In this document: positions 33,574 to 42,606 of the stretch, piece by piece
Layout: every line of letters starts with the position of its first letter
How positions within the stretch are numbered: position 1 is the stretch's first letter
Origin: an uncultured Acetatifactor sp.
GTDB lineage: Bacteria; Bacillota; Clostridia; Lachnospirales; Lachnospiraceae
Assembly: GCA_910578815.1 (NCBI GenBank)
Contig: CAJTSE010000018.1
Span: forward strand, 8,346-72,345
Direction of reading: 5' to 3'
Length of the DNA: 64,000 bases
Translations under genes and position numbers: made by a program
The notes under the pieces: model-generated
What the model was told of the DNA's origin: nothing
Seen by the model: only the letters and a program-made list of their open reading frames with translations
Databases searched by the model: none

Positions 33574-35434
33574 CATGGATGAGCAGAAGAGCAAGCTTCC
33601 TTTTTGGAAATGTTTTAAAAAGAATATGAGTACTATATACCATCTTTGTCCTTCGTATTTCCCGGCCAGTATTCTGTATACGCTCATAGTGCGGGCCATG
33701 CCCTTTCTGAATATGATCCTGGGGGCGGAAATCGTGGATATGCTGATGAACCGGGAGGATAAGAAAAAGATTCTTGGCGTTGCGGCGGTGATGGTGGCAG
33801 GCAGGATGCTGATGGAGCTGATCCGCAGTGCGATGATGTGGCTTTTGCAGATTCGCTGGCAGCTTGTGTCCCATCGCAAGAACAGGGATATAGGATTCAA
33901 GGCGATGAATCTCGATTATGATATTCTGGAAAGAAACAGCACTCTGGAACTCATTGCCCAGGCGGATGCCAATACGGATAAGATGGGGGGCATGGGAGAT
34001 TATTTAATAAGATCCCTGGATTTGATTGGCGTCGTCTGTTCCTGCATCGGAGCTGTGGCAGCCATGGCCGGTCTGTTTGTCGCAGCGCCTTATCATGGGG
34101 AAGGGGTGGTGTATGGCTTTTTTGCCTCTCCGGTCAGCTATTTCCTGCTTCTCGGACTGCTGGTACTCAGCATCTACGTGGGGAGTAAATGTGAGGCCAA
34201 ACAGGGGAAGATTCGGTACAACTGTGATCAGATAGAGGTAAGAAACGGAAGAATTTACTGGTTTTTCTATCACCTGATCAATAATTATTCCATGGGTAAG
34301 GATATTCGAATCTTCAAAATGTCCGATATGATCCGGCGGAAAGGAATGGAAGCCCGGAAGGATATTGAGAGTGCGCAGAAGCAGGCGATTAAAGACTGTA
34401 TAAAGGTAGGGGCGTGGGCACTGCTTGCACAGAATCTGTTTACCGTGGCAGTGTATGTATACGTGGGAATCAAGGCTATTTACGGCATGATAACCATAGG
34501 GCAGGTGACAAAATACATCAGTGCCATTACCCTTCTGCAGTCGCAGATCAGTGTACTGTTTTCGCTGCTTATCAATATTAATACACAAAATCTTTATCTG
34601 GAGAGCTATAGCGAGCTGATGGCGGTCAAAAACCAGAAGTATGACGGGACGCTTCCTGTGGAAAAGCGCCTTGATAATGAGTATGAGCTGGAGTTTCGGA
34701 ATGTCAGTTTCCATTATCCCAACAATGACAAAATGGTCCTAAAGAACGTATCCTTTCGCCTAAAGACAGGACGCAAACTGGCGATTGTAGGTGCCAACGG
34801 GGCAGGCAAGACTACCTTTATCAAGCTTCTGTGCAGGCTTTATGATCCTACGGAGGGGGAGATCCTGCTAAACGGCATTGACATCCGCAAATATAATTAT
34901 GATGAGTATATCAGGCTCTTTTCCGTTGTATTTCAGGATTACAAGATATTCTCTTTCTCGGTAGCGGAAAATGTGGCGGCAGGCCCGGAATATGACAGGG
35001 AGAGGGTGATAAAGAGCCTGCAGGAGGCTGGGATCTATGAGCGGGTGCAGGAAATGAAGAGCGGAATTGATTCCAAGCTTTTAAAGGATCAGCAGGATGG
35101 GGATGAAGAAGGAATCGAAATCTCCGGCGGTGAAAAACAGAAGATTGCCTTGGCAAGGGCCCTGTACCGGGATGCGCCCATGGTGATTCTGGATGAGCCC
35201 ACCAGCGCCTTAGACCCCATAGCCGAGCAGGATATTTATACGCGCTTTAACGAGATGGTGGCAGATAAAACCGCGGTGTTTATTTCTCATCGAATGAGCA
35301 GCTGCCGTTTCTGCGATGAGATTGCTGTGTTTGACGGGGGGCGGATTGTTCAGAACGGAACCCACGATGCGCTGGTGGCGGAGGAAGGGGTTTACCGCAG
35401 GATGTGGGAGGCCCAGGCACAGTATTATGTATGA
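33560..35434 (+). CDS. ABC exporter half-transporter, ATPase intact
   Basis: The 624-residue protein has a six-helix membrane domain and an intact ATPase: Walker A GANGAGKTT, signature ISGGEKQ, Walker B MVILDEP and switch histidine in FISHRM. The start at 33560 is chosen for GGAGAGG upstream and overlaps the end of the previous ABC gene. Together with the previous gene it probably forms the active exporter. A terminator follows directly. No substrate gene, lantibiotic enzyme or peptidase domain is visible nearby. Confidence 0.9.
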   Translation: MKKNNMDEQKSKLPFWKCFKKNMSTIYHLCPSYFPASILYTLIVRAMPFLNMILGAEIVDMLMNREDKKKILGVAAVMVAGRMLMELIRSAMMWLLQIRWQLVSHRKNRDIGFKAMNLDYDILERNSTLELIAQADANTDKMGGMGDYLIRSLDLIGVVCSCIGAVAAMAGLFVAAPYHGEGVVYGFFASPVSYFLLLGLLVLSIYVGSKCEAKQGKIRYNCDQIEVRNGRIYWFFYHLINNYSMGKDIRIFKMSDMIRRKGMEARKDIESAQKQAIKDCIKVGAWALLAQNLFTVAVYVYVGIKAIYGMITIGQVTKYISAITLLQSQISVLFSLLININTQNLYLESYSELMAVKNQKYDGTLPVEKRLDNEYELEFRNVSFHYPNNDKMVLKNVSFRLKTGRKLAIVGANGAGKTTFIKLLCRLYDPTEGEILLNGIDIRKYNYDEYIRLFSVVFQDYKIFSFSVAENVAAGPEYDRERVIKSLQEAGIYERVQEMKSGIDSKLLKDQQDGDEEGIEISGGEKQKIALARALYRDAPMVILDEPTSALDPIAEQDIYTRFNEMVADKTAVFISHRMSSCRFCDEIAVFDGGRIVQNGTHDALVAEEGVYRRMWEAQAQYYV

Positions 35435-35456
35435 AGCTTTAAATTTCTATATTGCT

Positions 35457-35488
35457 AAAGCAGACCTGTAAACCGGGCCTGCTTTTTC
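35457..35488 (+). terminator. terminator of the ABC operon
   Basis: AAAGCAG pairs with CTGCTTT, extended by an inner CC/GG pair, followed by T residues, 22 bases after the last ABC gene. Confidence 0.7.
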
Positions 35489-35567
35489 TTAATTTGCGTC
35501 TTACTGTGCGATTGAATTATCTTCTTTATTATAGCTATTACGTAAAGGCAGCAAAGCGGAAACAGCT

Positions 35568-36347
35568 TCAGGCACTCAGATAGGTGCGCATGGTCCGCAG
35601 AGCGCTTTTTTCCAGTCTGGAAACCTGAGCCTGGGAGATGCCGATGGATTCGGCGACTTCCATCTGAGTCTTGCCTTCAAAAAATCGGAGGGATATGATT
35701 TCATGCTCTCTGGGATTCAATTTTTTCATGGCTTCGCTGAGAGAGAGATGTTCCACCCAGGTCTCTTCCTTATTTTTTTTGTCGCTGATCTGGTCCATTA
35801 CATAGAGGGTGTCCCCGCCGTCGGTGAAGATGGGCTCATAAAGGCTCATGGGGCTTTGGACGGCGTCTAAGGCATAGGCAATGTCCTCTTTAGATACGCC
35901 GATCTCAGTAGAGATTTCTTCGATGGAAGGCTCTTTTAAATTGCGTCTTGTCAGGGCTTCTCTGGCGTAGATTGCTTTATAAGCAGTGTCCTTTAAAGAA
36001 CGGGACACCCTAAGCTGGCTGTTATCCCGAAGAAATCGCCGGATTTCCCCTATGATCATGGGGACGGCATAGGTGGAGAATTTGACGTTTAAAGAAGAAT
36101 CAAAATTATCAATAGCCTTTATAAGGCCCACGCAGCCGATCTGGAAAAGGTCATCTACATTTTCACTGCTGGAGGAAAAGCGTTTGATGACGCTTAAGAC
36201 CAGACGCAGATTTCCTTCGATATAAGTTTCTCTTGCTTTTGTATCGCCGGCTTCAATTTGCCGGAACAGTTTCTCTTTTTCTTCTGCCTTTAACAGCGGG
36301 AGTCTGGAGGTGTTCACTCCGCAGATTTCAACTTTACCCTGTGCCAT
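35568..36347 (-). CDS. sigG: RNA polymerase sporulation sigma factor sigma-G
   Basis: Sigma-G drives late forespore transcription. The 259-residue protein begins MAQGKVEICGVNTSRLPLL, the conserved sigma-G N-terminus that interacts with anti-sigma factors. It has region 2 (NLRLVLSVIKRF, DLFQIGCVGLIKAIDNF), region 3 and region 4 (TQMEVAESIGISQAQVSRLEK). The start at 36347 has GAGGAAAC upstream. In Bacillus sigG directly follows sigE on the same strand; here it is inverted and 8.5 kb away, with accessory genes between. Confidence 0.95.
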   Translation of the reverse strand: MAQGKVEICGVNTSRLPLLKAEEKEKLFRQIEAGDTKARETYIEGNLRLVLSVIKRFSSSSENVDDLFQIGCVGLIKAIDNFDSSLNVKFSTYAVPMIIGEIRRFLRDNSQLRVSRSLKDTAYKAIYAREALTRRNLKEPSIEEISTEIGVSKEDIAYALDAVQSPMSLYEPIFTDGGDTLYVMDQISDKKNKEETWVEHLSLSEAMKKLNPREHEIISLRFFEGKTQMEVAESIGISQAQVSRLEKSALRTMRTYLSA

Positions 36348-36564
36348 GTGTTTCCTCATTTCTGCGCCGTGCGCTTAAGCTTTACAAATTTCAATAGTGG
36401 TAGTATTTACCCGGCAGTGAAATTTATACCTTGATTGCAAAGCAAACAAAGTAGAAATAGCCGTTCGTCCAGTGCATGCGCTGAATAAGGTTATTATTCC
36501 ATGTATGGCAAGGTCCTTTCAGGCATATATTGTGAAAACGATATTAAAAAAGAAGGTTTAAAGC

Positions 36565-36798
36565 GTGTTATTTTCCGAGTTGAAGTGCAAGGATGTCATT
36601 AATACAAAAAACTGTAAAAAGCTGGGAAAGGTATGTGACCTGGAGTTTGATCCCTGCAGCGGCTGCATCTGCAAGATCATGGTTCCGGGGGGGAATAAAA
36701 TCCTGAATTTCTTAAACTGCGAACCGGATATTGTGATTCCCTTCAAGGATATTTGTCAGATCGGACCTGACATCATTCTGGTTGACATTCCTTGCTGA
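36565..36798 (+). CDS. YlmC/YmxH family sporulation protein (PRC-barrel)
   Basis: The 77-residue protein has the PRC-barrel layout of the YlmC/YmxH family: SELKCKDVIN at the start, GKVCDLEFDP in the middle and VIPFKDICQIGPDIILVD at the end. It has several cysteines (CSGCICK). Members lie near sigG in spore formers and are annotated as sporulation proteins, with no defined biochemical role. The GTG start is preceded by AAGAAGG. It is divergent from sigG across a 217-base gap in which no gene is seen. Confidence 0.85.
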   Translation: MLFSELKCKDVINTKNCKKLGKVCDLEFDPCSGCICKIMVPGGNKILNFLNCEPDIVIPFKDICQIGPDIILVDIPC

Positions 36799-36928
36799 AT
36801 ATGTTAAATTTGACTAAGAATAATGGCGAAATTTGTGCAGAAGCGTCACAATTTTTCTGAATCGCAGAGCAGAATTTGAGATTCTGTTCACGTTTCTCGG
36901 CGGAGAACGCTTCGAAATGGAGGAAATT

Positions 36929-37378
36929 ATGAAGTGTCCTTATTGCAGTCATGAAAATACAAGAGTGATTGATTCCAGGCCGGCAGAAAATGATAATTCC
37001 ATCAGACGGCGGCGCGAGTGCGATGAGTGCGGCAAGCGTTTTACTACTTATGAGAAGGTGGAAACGATTCCCCTGATCATTATTAAAAAGGACAATAACC
37101 GGGAGACCTACGACCGTTCCAAGATTGAAGCCGGTATTCTCAGGGCCTGCCATAAGAGGCCGGTCAGCGCTCAGCAGATTACCAGTCTGGTGGATGAGGT
37201 GGAGAACGAGGTTACAAATATGGAAGAGAAGGAAATTCCAAGTCAGGTAATCGGAGAATTGCTGATGAACAAGCTGAAGGCTGTGGATCCGGTGGCATAT
37301 GTCCGTTTTGCTTCAGTCTATCGGGAGTTCAAGGACGTCAATACTTTTATGGACGAGCTGAAGAAGATGCTGAACTAA
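36929..37378 (+). CDS. nrdR: transcriptional repressor NrdR
   Basis: NrdR represses ribonucleotide reductase genes when bound to dATP/ATP. The 149-residue protein has the N-terminal zinc ribbon (CPYCSHENTRVIDSRP ... CDECGKRFTTYE) and an ATP-cone domain (about 50-140). The start at 36929 is chosen for GGAGGAAATT directly upstream and because it gives the standard MKCPYC start. No ribonucleotide reductase gene is in the window, so regulation is in trans. Confidence 0.95.
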   Translation: MKCPYCSHENTRVIDSRPAENDNSIRRRRECDECGKRFTTYEKVETIPLIIIKKDNNRETYDRSKIEAGILRACHKRPVSAQQITSLVDEVENEVTNMEEKEIPSQVIGELLMNKLKAVDPVAYVRFASVYREFKDVNTFMDELKKMLN

Positions 37379-37422
37379 GAAAATGATTTAGGAAAAGTAA
37401 AAAACTGGCGGGAGGTGAGAGC

Positions 37423-37812
37423 ATGGGAATTGGCAGTGTAGTCAGCCAGCCGGGGGAATTACAAAATATTAGGACATCGGAAATGTCGGAGGCAGCTTCG
37501 GAAAAGGTTCGGGTACAAGACGTAAGGATACATGAGGATCCTGTTCCCGCAGCGGTTACTCATGAAGTACCTGAAGCGGTATATCCGGAGCGAAAGAATA
37601 CAGTGTTGGAGGACATTTCCATTACTTTCAACAGACAGGAGGATTTTGAATATATAGGAAAAGACAGAGACATTCACGGTCTGGATGTAGAAAAGGCCAT
37701 TAACGATATGAAAAGGGATCAGGTGCTGCAGCAATATCAATATTTTGTGGGAAGCTCCGATAATCTGCATGAGGCGGAAGCGCCTGATGGAATGGTAATT
37801 CGGAAGCTTTGA
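37423..37812 (+). CDS. hypothetical protein, 129 residues
   Basis: A soluble protein with a disordered-looking N-terminal half rich in Glu, Val and Pro. The more ordered C-terminal half (DFEYIGKDRDIHGLDVEKAI, then QQYQYFVG) looks helical. A GGGAGGTGAGAGC site supports the start. It follows nrdR by 44 bases and ends at a terminator shared with the flippase gene on the other strand. I do not recognise the family; the composition does not differ from neighbours. Confidence 0.6.
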   Translation: MGIGSVVSQPGELQNIRTSEMSEAASEKVRVQDVRIHEDPVPAAVTHEVPEAVYPERKNTVLEDISITFNRQEDFEYIGKDRDIHGLDVEKAINDMKRDQVLQQYQYFVGSSDNLHEAEAPDGMVIRKL

Positions 37813-37836
37813 GTCAGGCAGTAAAGACATTGGCAG

Positions 37837-37875
37837 GAATACCGGGAAGAACCGTAAAAGGTTTTCCCGGTATTC
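37837..37875. terminator. bidirectional terminator
   Basis: GAATACCGGGAA and TTCCCGGTATTC form a 12-base stem extended by AACC/GGTT. It lies between convergent genes and touches the stop of the flippase gene. Confidence 0.8.
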
Positions 37876-37876
37876 C

Positions 37877-39211
37877 TTATGGAGACACCTTTTTTAAAAA
37901 GCGCCATAGACAAAGAAGGTACAGTATTCCTAAGACCAGCTGGCTGACAAGGAGCCCCCAGAGATAGCCAGTGATGCCGAAGCGGGGCACTGCAAGAAAT
38001 ACAAAGGCCAGGCGGATCAGGAGACAGACCGCGTTCATTACGAAAATATGTCCGGCTTTGCCCAAGCCCTGCAGGATGCTTGACAGAGTGGTGTCCAGGT
38101 AGAGAAAGGGGCAGATAAAGCCGAGAGTGGTAATAAAACGACCTGCCAGGGGACTGTTAAAGAGTGAAGCACCGATTCGACTGCCGAAAAGAAGGAAGCC
38201 GGCCATACAGCAGATCCCCATCAATCCGCTGTAACGAACGGTTTTCAGAGTGGCATTTTTTACGGCCCGGTAATTGCCCAGGGCGTAGTTTTCGGAGATG
38301 ACGGGCAGCAGCAGTACGGCTACGGAGCTGGTAAGGGCGTTGGGAAAGAAGATAAAAGGCATTGCCATGCCTGTAAGTACGCCGTACACGCTTAAGGCGG
38401 TCGTATTGTCATAGCCATAGAGGCGCAGCCTGGCCGGGATGGACACTGATTCTACACTTTGCAGGAGATTCAGGACGATACGGTTAGCAGTCAGGGGAAG
38501 GGCCATGGACAGTAATCCTGAATAAAGAGATTGCCTCTTTTCGCGGAAGGCGCGGGAAGCAGCATCCTCATTTCGGGGGCTTTGCCATATGGCGGCCAGG
38601 GAAAACAACATGGAACATAATTCTCCTAAGGTCAGGCCCAGCACGGCTACACTGATGGAGGGATTTTTGCCCGCGCCAAGGCTTTGGGCGGAGACGATAA
38701 AGACGCAGCCTACGCGGGCGATCTGTTCCAACAGCTGAGATGCGGCAGGAATTCCCGCTTTTTTGATGCCGTAGAAATGGCCGTTGACACAAGCATGTAT
38801 AGCACTCATTGGCACGGAAAAGGAGAGAATCCGCAGCATGGACGCGGTTCTTGGTTCCTGCAGCAGCACTTCGGCAATAAAATCTGCACCGAAATAAATA
38901 AGAGCGTTGCAGAGCAGGGACAGGGGAAGGGAGATACTGAAACCCGCCAGCATGGGGCGCAGGGAGGTCCGCTTCAGCCGGGCAGTCTGTTCCGCTACCT
39001 GCTTGGAGATAGCAGTCTGGTATCCTGCAGCAGTCAGGGAGAAGGACAAGGACAGAACAGGGCTTAACAACTGGTAGAGTCCCATGCCTTCTTCGCCGAA
39101 GAGACGGGAGAGGTAAATACGGTAGAAGAAACCAATGATGCGGCTGACAAGGCCGGTTATGGTAAGGATAACAGTGCCGACAATCAGCGGATGGCTGTTT
39201 TTTGCTTTCAT
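37877..39211 (-). CDS. SpoVB-like polysaccharide/lipid flippase (MOP superfamily)
   Basis: The 444-residue protein has about twelve to fourteen hydrophobic segments and an N-terminal TGLVSRIIGFFYRIYLSRLF signature typical of SpoVB/MurJ-like flippases. SpoVB proteins act in spore cortex formation by moving lipid-linked precursors. Other members move polysaccharide precursors, so the substrate is uncertain. The gene is alone on the minus strand; in Lachnospiraceae several paralogues are common. The length is slightly short for the family but both ends look complete. Confidence 0.85.
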   Translation of the reverse strand: MKAKNSHPLIVGTVILTITGLVSRIIGFFYRIYLSRLFGEEGMGLYQLLSPVLSLSFSLTAAGYQTAISKQVAEQTARLKRTSLRPMLAGFSISLPLSLLCNALIYFGADFIAEVLLQEPRTASMLRILSFSVPMSAIHACVNGHFYGIKKAGIPAASQLLEQIARVGCVFIVSAQSLGAGKNPSISVAVLGLTLGELCSMLFSLAAIWQSPRNEDAASRAFREKRQSLYSGLLSMALPLTANRIVLNLLQSVESVSIPARLRLYGYDNTTALSVYGVLTGMAMPFIFFPNALTSSVAVLLLPVISENYALGNYRAVKNATLKTVRYSGLMGICCMAGFLLFGSRIGASLFNSPLAGRFITTLGFICPFLYLDTTLSSILQGLGKAGHIFVMNAVCLLIRLAFVFLAVPRFGITGYLWGLLVSQLVLGILYLLCLWRFLKKVSP

Positions 39212-39399
39212 AGGACACCCTGGAGATTGGTTTTATCTATTATATTCCCTGGGGGCAGTTGACAGAACGAATGGGTAATGCTATATTATGGATGGAATTC
39301 CCAGTGATGCAGTATGAATTGGGAAACAGCGGGTAATATGAAATCAAAGTTGGTGCAGCTGCCTGGAAAGCGGAGCACTGAAGACAAGAGAGGATACAG

Positions 39400-40590
39400 A
39401 TGATTTATCTGGACAATGCAGCCACTACAAAAACGGCGCCGCAGGCGGTGGAAGCAATGCTGCCATACTTTTATGAGCAGTACGGAAATCCCAGTGCGGT
39501 TTATTCACTGGGGTCTTCTGCCAAGAAGGCGGTAAATCAGGCGAAGCGTACCCTGGCAGGGGCCATCGGAGCAAAGCCGGAAGAAATTTATTTTACTTCC
39601 GGCGGTACCGAGGCGGACAACTGGGCGCTGAAAGCGGCTGCCGGAGCCTGCGCCGGGAAGGGAAGGCACATTATCACCACAAAAATCGAGCATCATGCGG
39701 TCCTGCATACTTGTGAATATCTGGAAAAATCGGGCTATGAGATTACCTATTTGGAGGTGGATCGGGACGGGCTGGTGGACATTGAAAAGCTGCGGTCGGC
39801 AATTCGGCCGGATACTATACTGATCAGCGTCATGTTTGCCAACAATGAGATCGGTACGATAGAACCAATAGGAGAAATCGGAGCCCTTGCCAGGGAGAAC
39901 GGCATATTGTTTCACACCGACGCAGTCCAGGCTTTCGGGCAGATTCACATTGACGTAGAGGCGCTGCATATTGATATGCTCAGTGCCAGCGGGCATAAAA
40001 TGAACGGCCCTAAAGGAATTGGCTTTCTCTATATTCGCTCCGGCATTAAGCTGGGGGCGTTTATACACGGCGGAGCACAGGAGCGGAATCGCAGGGCGGG
40101 AACGGAAAACGTTCCCGGCATCGTGGGGCTGGAGGCGGCTGCGGTGACAGCCATGAAGAGAATGGAGGAAAAGGCGGCAAAAGAAAGCAGGCTGCGGGAT
40201 TATCTGATCGAGAGGATCGAGAAGGAAATTCCGTACTGCCGCCTGAACGGGCACAGGACGAAGCGGTTACCGGGAAATGTGAACTTTTCTTTCCTTTATG
40301 CGGAGGGGGAGTCCATACTGATTATGATGGATATGAAAGGGATCTGCGTTTCCAGCGGGTCGGCCTGTACATCTGGGGCCCTGGACCCTTCTCATGTACT
40401 GCTCGCCTTAGGATTAAAGCAGGAAGAGGCCAGCGGTTCCTTAAGACTGACGCTTTCGGAGGAAAACAGCAGAGAGGAACTGGATTATACAGTTGAAAGC
40501 CTGAAAGAGATTATAAGCCGGCTTCGAGAGATGTCACCTCTGTATGAGGAATTTTTAAAAAGCTGCGGCAGGGAAGAAAAGGAAGATTAA
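39400..40590 (+). CDS. cysteine desulfurase (NifS/IscS family)
   Basis: The 396-residue PLP enzyme removes sulfur from cysteine for Fe-S cluster or tRNA thiolation. The features are an N-terminal MIYLDNAATTKTAP, TSGGTEADNWAL, EIGTIEPI-type loop, the PLP lysine in SASGHKMNGPKG, and the catalytic cysteine in CVSSGSACTSGALDPSH. This is the group I (NifS/IscS) loop with the SSGSACTS motif. No iscU or thiI gene is next to it, so its acceptor is unknown. A GAGAGGATA site precedes the ATG. The response regulator gene starts six bases after its stop. Confidence 0.93.
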   Translation: MIYLDNAATTKTAPQAVEAMLPYFYEQYGNPSAVYSLGSSAKKAVNQAKRTLAGAIGAKPEEIYFTSGGTEADNWALKAAAGACAGKGRHIITTKIEHHAVLHTCEYLEKSGYEITYLEVDRDGLVDIEKLRSAIRPDTILISVMFANNEIGTIEPIGEIGALARENGILFHTDAVQAFGQIHIDVEALHIDMLSASGHKMNGPKGIGFLYIRSGIKLGAFIHGGAQERNRRAGTENVPGIVGLEAAAVTAMKRMEEKAAKESRLRDYLIERIEKEIPYCRLNGHRTKRLPGNVNFSFLYAEGESILIMMDMKGICVSSGSACTSGALDPSHVLLALGLKQEEASGSLRLTLSEENSREELDYTVESLKEIISRLREMSPLYEEFLKSCGREEKED

Positions 40591-40596
40591 AGGCAG

Positions 40597-41298
40597 ATGG
40601 AAAAGTACAGGATTTTTGTGGTCGAAGATGATGAAGTGATCGCGGCGCAGATAAAAAGTTATCTGGAGAAATGGGGGTATGAGGTAAGCTGTGCCAGGGA
40701 TCTTCAGAATGTATTACAGGAGTTTACGGCGGCAGAGCCTCATATTGTGCTGTTGGATATAGGCTTGCCTTTTTATAATGGGTATTATTGGTGCGGTCAG
40801 ATCAGACAGGTTTCACAGGTGCCCATTATTTTTGTGTCTTCAGCAGGGGACAATATGAATATTGTCATGGCGGTAAATATGGGTGGCGACGATTTTGTAG
40901 CGAAGCCCTTTGAGCCGGAGGTTTTGGGGGCTAAGGTCCAGGCGCTGCTCCGCAGGACATACGCCTTCAGGGGGCAGACAAACGTGATGGAGTACCGGGG
41001 GATTCTGCTGGATCTGTCAGGAATGGCCTTGGTGGCGGACAGCGAGAGGCTGGAGCTGACCAGGAACGAGGTCCGCATTCTGCAGCTTTTGTTTGAAAAT
41101 CCGGGACGGACGGTATCCAGGGAGGCGATTATGAAACGACTTTGGGATAATGACTGCTTCGTGGACGACAATACCCTGACCGTAAATATGACCCGCCTCA
41201 GAAAGAAGCTGGAGGCAGTTCAGAAAAATGAACTGATCCATACCAGGAGGGGGCTGGGTTATTGTCTCGGAGAGGCCGGGACAGGGGATAGTGTTTAA
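40597..41298 (+). CDS. OmpR/BceR-like response regulator
   Basis: The 233-residue protein has a receiver domain (phosphorylation D in IVLLDIGLPFYNGYYW, K in FVAKPFEP) and a C-terminal winged helix (LTRNEVRILQLLFENPGRTVSRE, a family signature). The FYNGYYWC segment after the phosphorylation site resembles BceR-type regulators, which respond to cell-wall antibiotics together with a BceAB transporter. No BceAB genes are seen in the window. The kinase gene follows after about 130 bases. Confidence 0.9.
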   Translation: MEKYRIFVVEDDEVIAAQIKSYLEKWGYEVSCARDLQNVLQEFTAAEPHIVLLDIGLPFYNGYYWCGQIRQVSQVPIIFVSSAGDNMNIVMAVNMGGDDFVAKPFEPEVLGAKVQALLRRTYAFRGQTNVMEYRGILLDLSGMALVADSERLELTRNEVRILQLLFENPGRTVSREAIMKRLWDNDCFVDDNTLTVNMTRLRKKLEAVQKNELIHTRRGLGYCLGEAGTGDSV

Positions 41299-41424
41299 GA
41301 AGGGCAGGAGGCAGCAAAAAGAAAGATGCGCCAGGAAAGGAAGCAGCATGGAAGGGGAAAATGGCAACGGGCAGCAGGTTAGAAAACTGGCTGAAAAAGC
41401 ATGGCAAGAGGGGTGGAATGAGGG

Positions 41425-41472
41425 TTGGACAGAAGATTGGATAGAAGATTGGGCAGAAGATTGGATAGAAGA
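41425..41472 (+). repeat. 12-base tandem repeat at the kinase start
   Basis: GAAGATTGGATA-type units (with TTGGAC, TTGGAT, TTGGGC, TTGGAT) repeat about four times and encode (L-D-R-R)n in the kinase frame. Each unit carries its own TTG codon. Confidence 0.75.
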
Positions 41473-42606
41473 GACAGAAAAAGTCAGGCAAGGCGGTCCG
41501 GCGGCAGGCTTCTGCTCCGGTATTTCGCAGAAAAAAGAACGGCAGTTATCTTATATTTTATTACGGTTTTGCTGTTTGCGGCGACCTGCAGCCTGTACCA
41601 TATGGAAAATATGGGTATGCTGCTGTATGCCACGCTGATGACCTTTGCCGTATGGGCGGGAGCAGGTATATTAGGCGGCTTAAAATATGTGCAGAAATGC
41701 CGTACCCTGGAGATGGTGGAGAAGGGTTTTGAGCAGTCGCGAGAACTGGCGCTGTCAGAGCTTGGAGTCTGGCTGACGGAGGATGAGTCGTCCGAGACCA
41801 TGGAGCAGCAGTTTATCAGGCTTCTGGTCATGGTTGACGAGGCCGGAAGGCGGGAGCGAAGTAACCAGGAGGAAAAGGAATCAGAACGGATGGATTATTT
41901 CCTAATGTGGATACATCAGGTGAAGACACCGATTGCTGCTTTAAGACTTTTACTGGAAGAAGCGGGAGACTGCAGAAATAATTTCAGAATGCGGGAAGAG
42001 CTGTTTAAGATCGAGCAGTATGCGGAGATGGCCTTGACGATTCAAAGGCTGGACAGTATGGCTTCGGATCTTGACCTGCAGGAATATGAGTTGGTGCCGC
42101 TTCTGCGGCAGGCGGTCAGAAAATATTCGGTATTGTTTATTAATAAAGGTCTGCAGGTGGAAGTGCCGGAGGACGGGGGCAAGGTACTGACGGATGAAAA
42201 ATGGTTTTCTTTCTGTCTGGAGCAGATCCTGTCCAACAGCATCAAATATACGGAAACGGGAAAGATTACCATGAAGATTTCGGAGAGCCATGCCGCCGAT
42301 TGTTCCGTACCGGATTTTTTCCCCGAAGAATCAGGTAAAACTTTTCGAAAAGGGGAATACGTAATTCTGGGCATAGAAGATACAGGGATGGGGATCAGGC
42401 CGGAGGATCTGCCGAGAATTTTTGACAGGGGATTTACGGGGTATAATGGCCGGGTAGATAAAAGAGCTACCGGCATCGGCCTTTATCTGTGTAAAAGGAT
42501 ATGCCGGCAGCTTGGAATCCGGATCGCGGCGGAGAGCCGGATCGGGGAAGGGACAAAGATGGAGCTTATGATACCTGTTTCTTGTTCCCGGCCCGCTTTC
42601 TCATGA
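41425..42606 (+). CDS. BceS-like intramembrane-sensing histidine kinase
   Basis: The 393-residue protein has an Arg-rich start, two close membrane helices (about 36-75) with almost no extracytoplasmic loop, then HisKA (WIHQVKTPIAALRLL) and HATPase domains (N box, DTGMGI, GIGLYLCKRI). This is the BceS layout, which senses through an ABC transporter. The start is odd: codons TTG at 41425, 41437, 41449 and 41461 all lie in a 12-base repeat, and the best SD-ATG in the area (41348) opens another frame. Its end overlaps the bipA end by 41 bases in the convergent direction. Confidence 0.85.
   Translation: MDRRLDRRLGRRLDRRDRKSQARRSGGRLLLRYFAEKRTAVILYFITVLLFAATCSLYHMENMGMLLYATLMTFAVWAGAGILGGLKYVQKCRTLEMVEKGFEQSRELALSELGVWLTEDESSETMEQQFIRLLVMVDEAGRRERSNQEEKESERMDYFLMWIHQVKTPIAALRLLLEEAGDCRNNFRMREELFKIEQYAEMALTIQRLDSMASDLDLQEYELVPLLRQAVRKYSVLFINKGLQVEVPEDGGKVLTDEKWFSFCLEQILSNSIKYTETGKITMKISESHAADCSVPDFFPEESGKTFRKGEYVILGIEDTGMGIRPEDLPRIFDRGFTGYNGRVDKRATGIGLYLCKRICRQLGIRIAAESRIGEGTKMELMIPVSCSRPAFS

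Noticed and set aside
41291..41638. 115-codon frame overlapping the kinase start, with a good SD-ATG at 41348
   Set aside because: It ends soon after the first membrane helix of the kinase frame and has no recognisable domain; kept only as a point about the kinase start.
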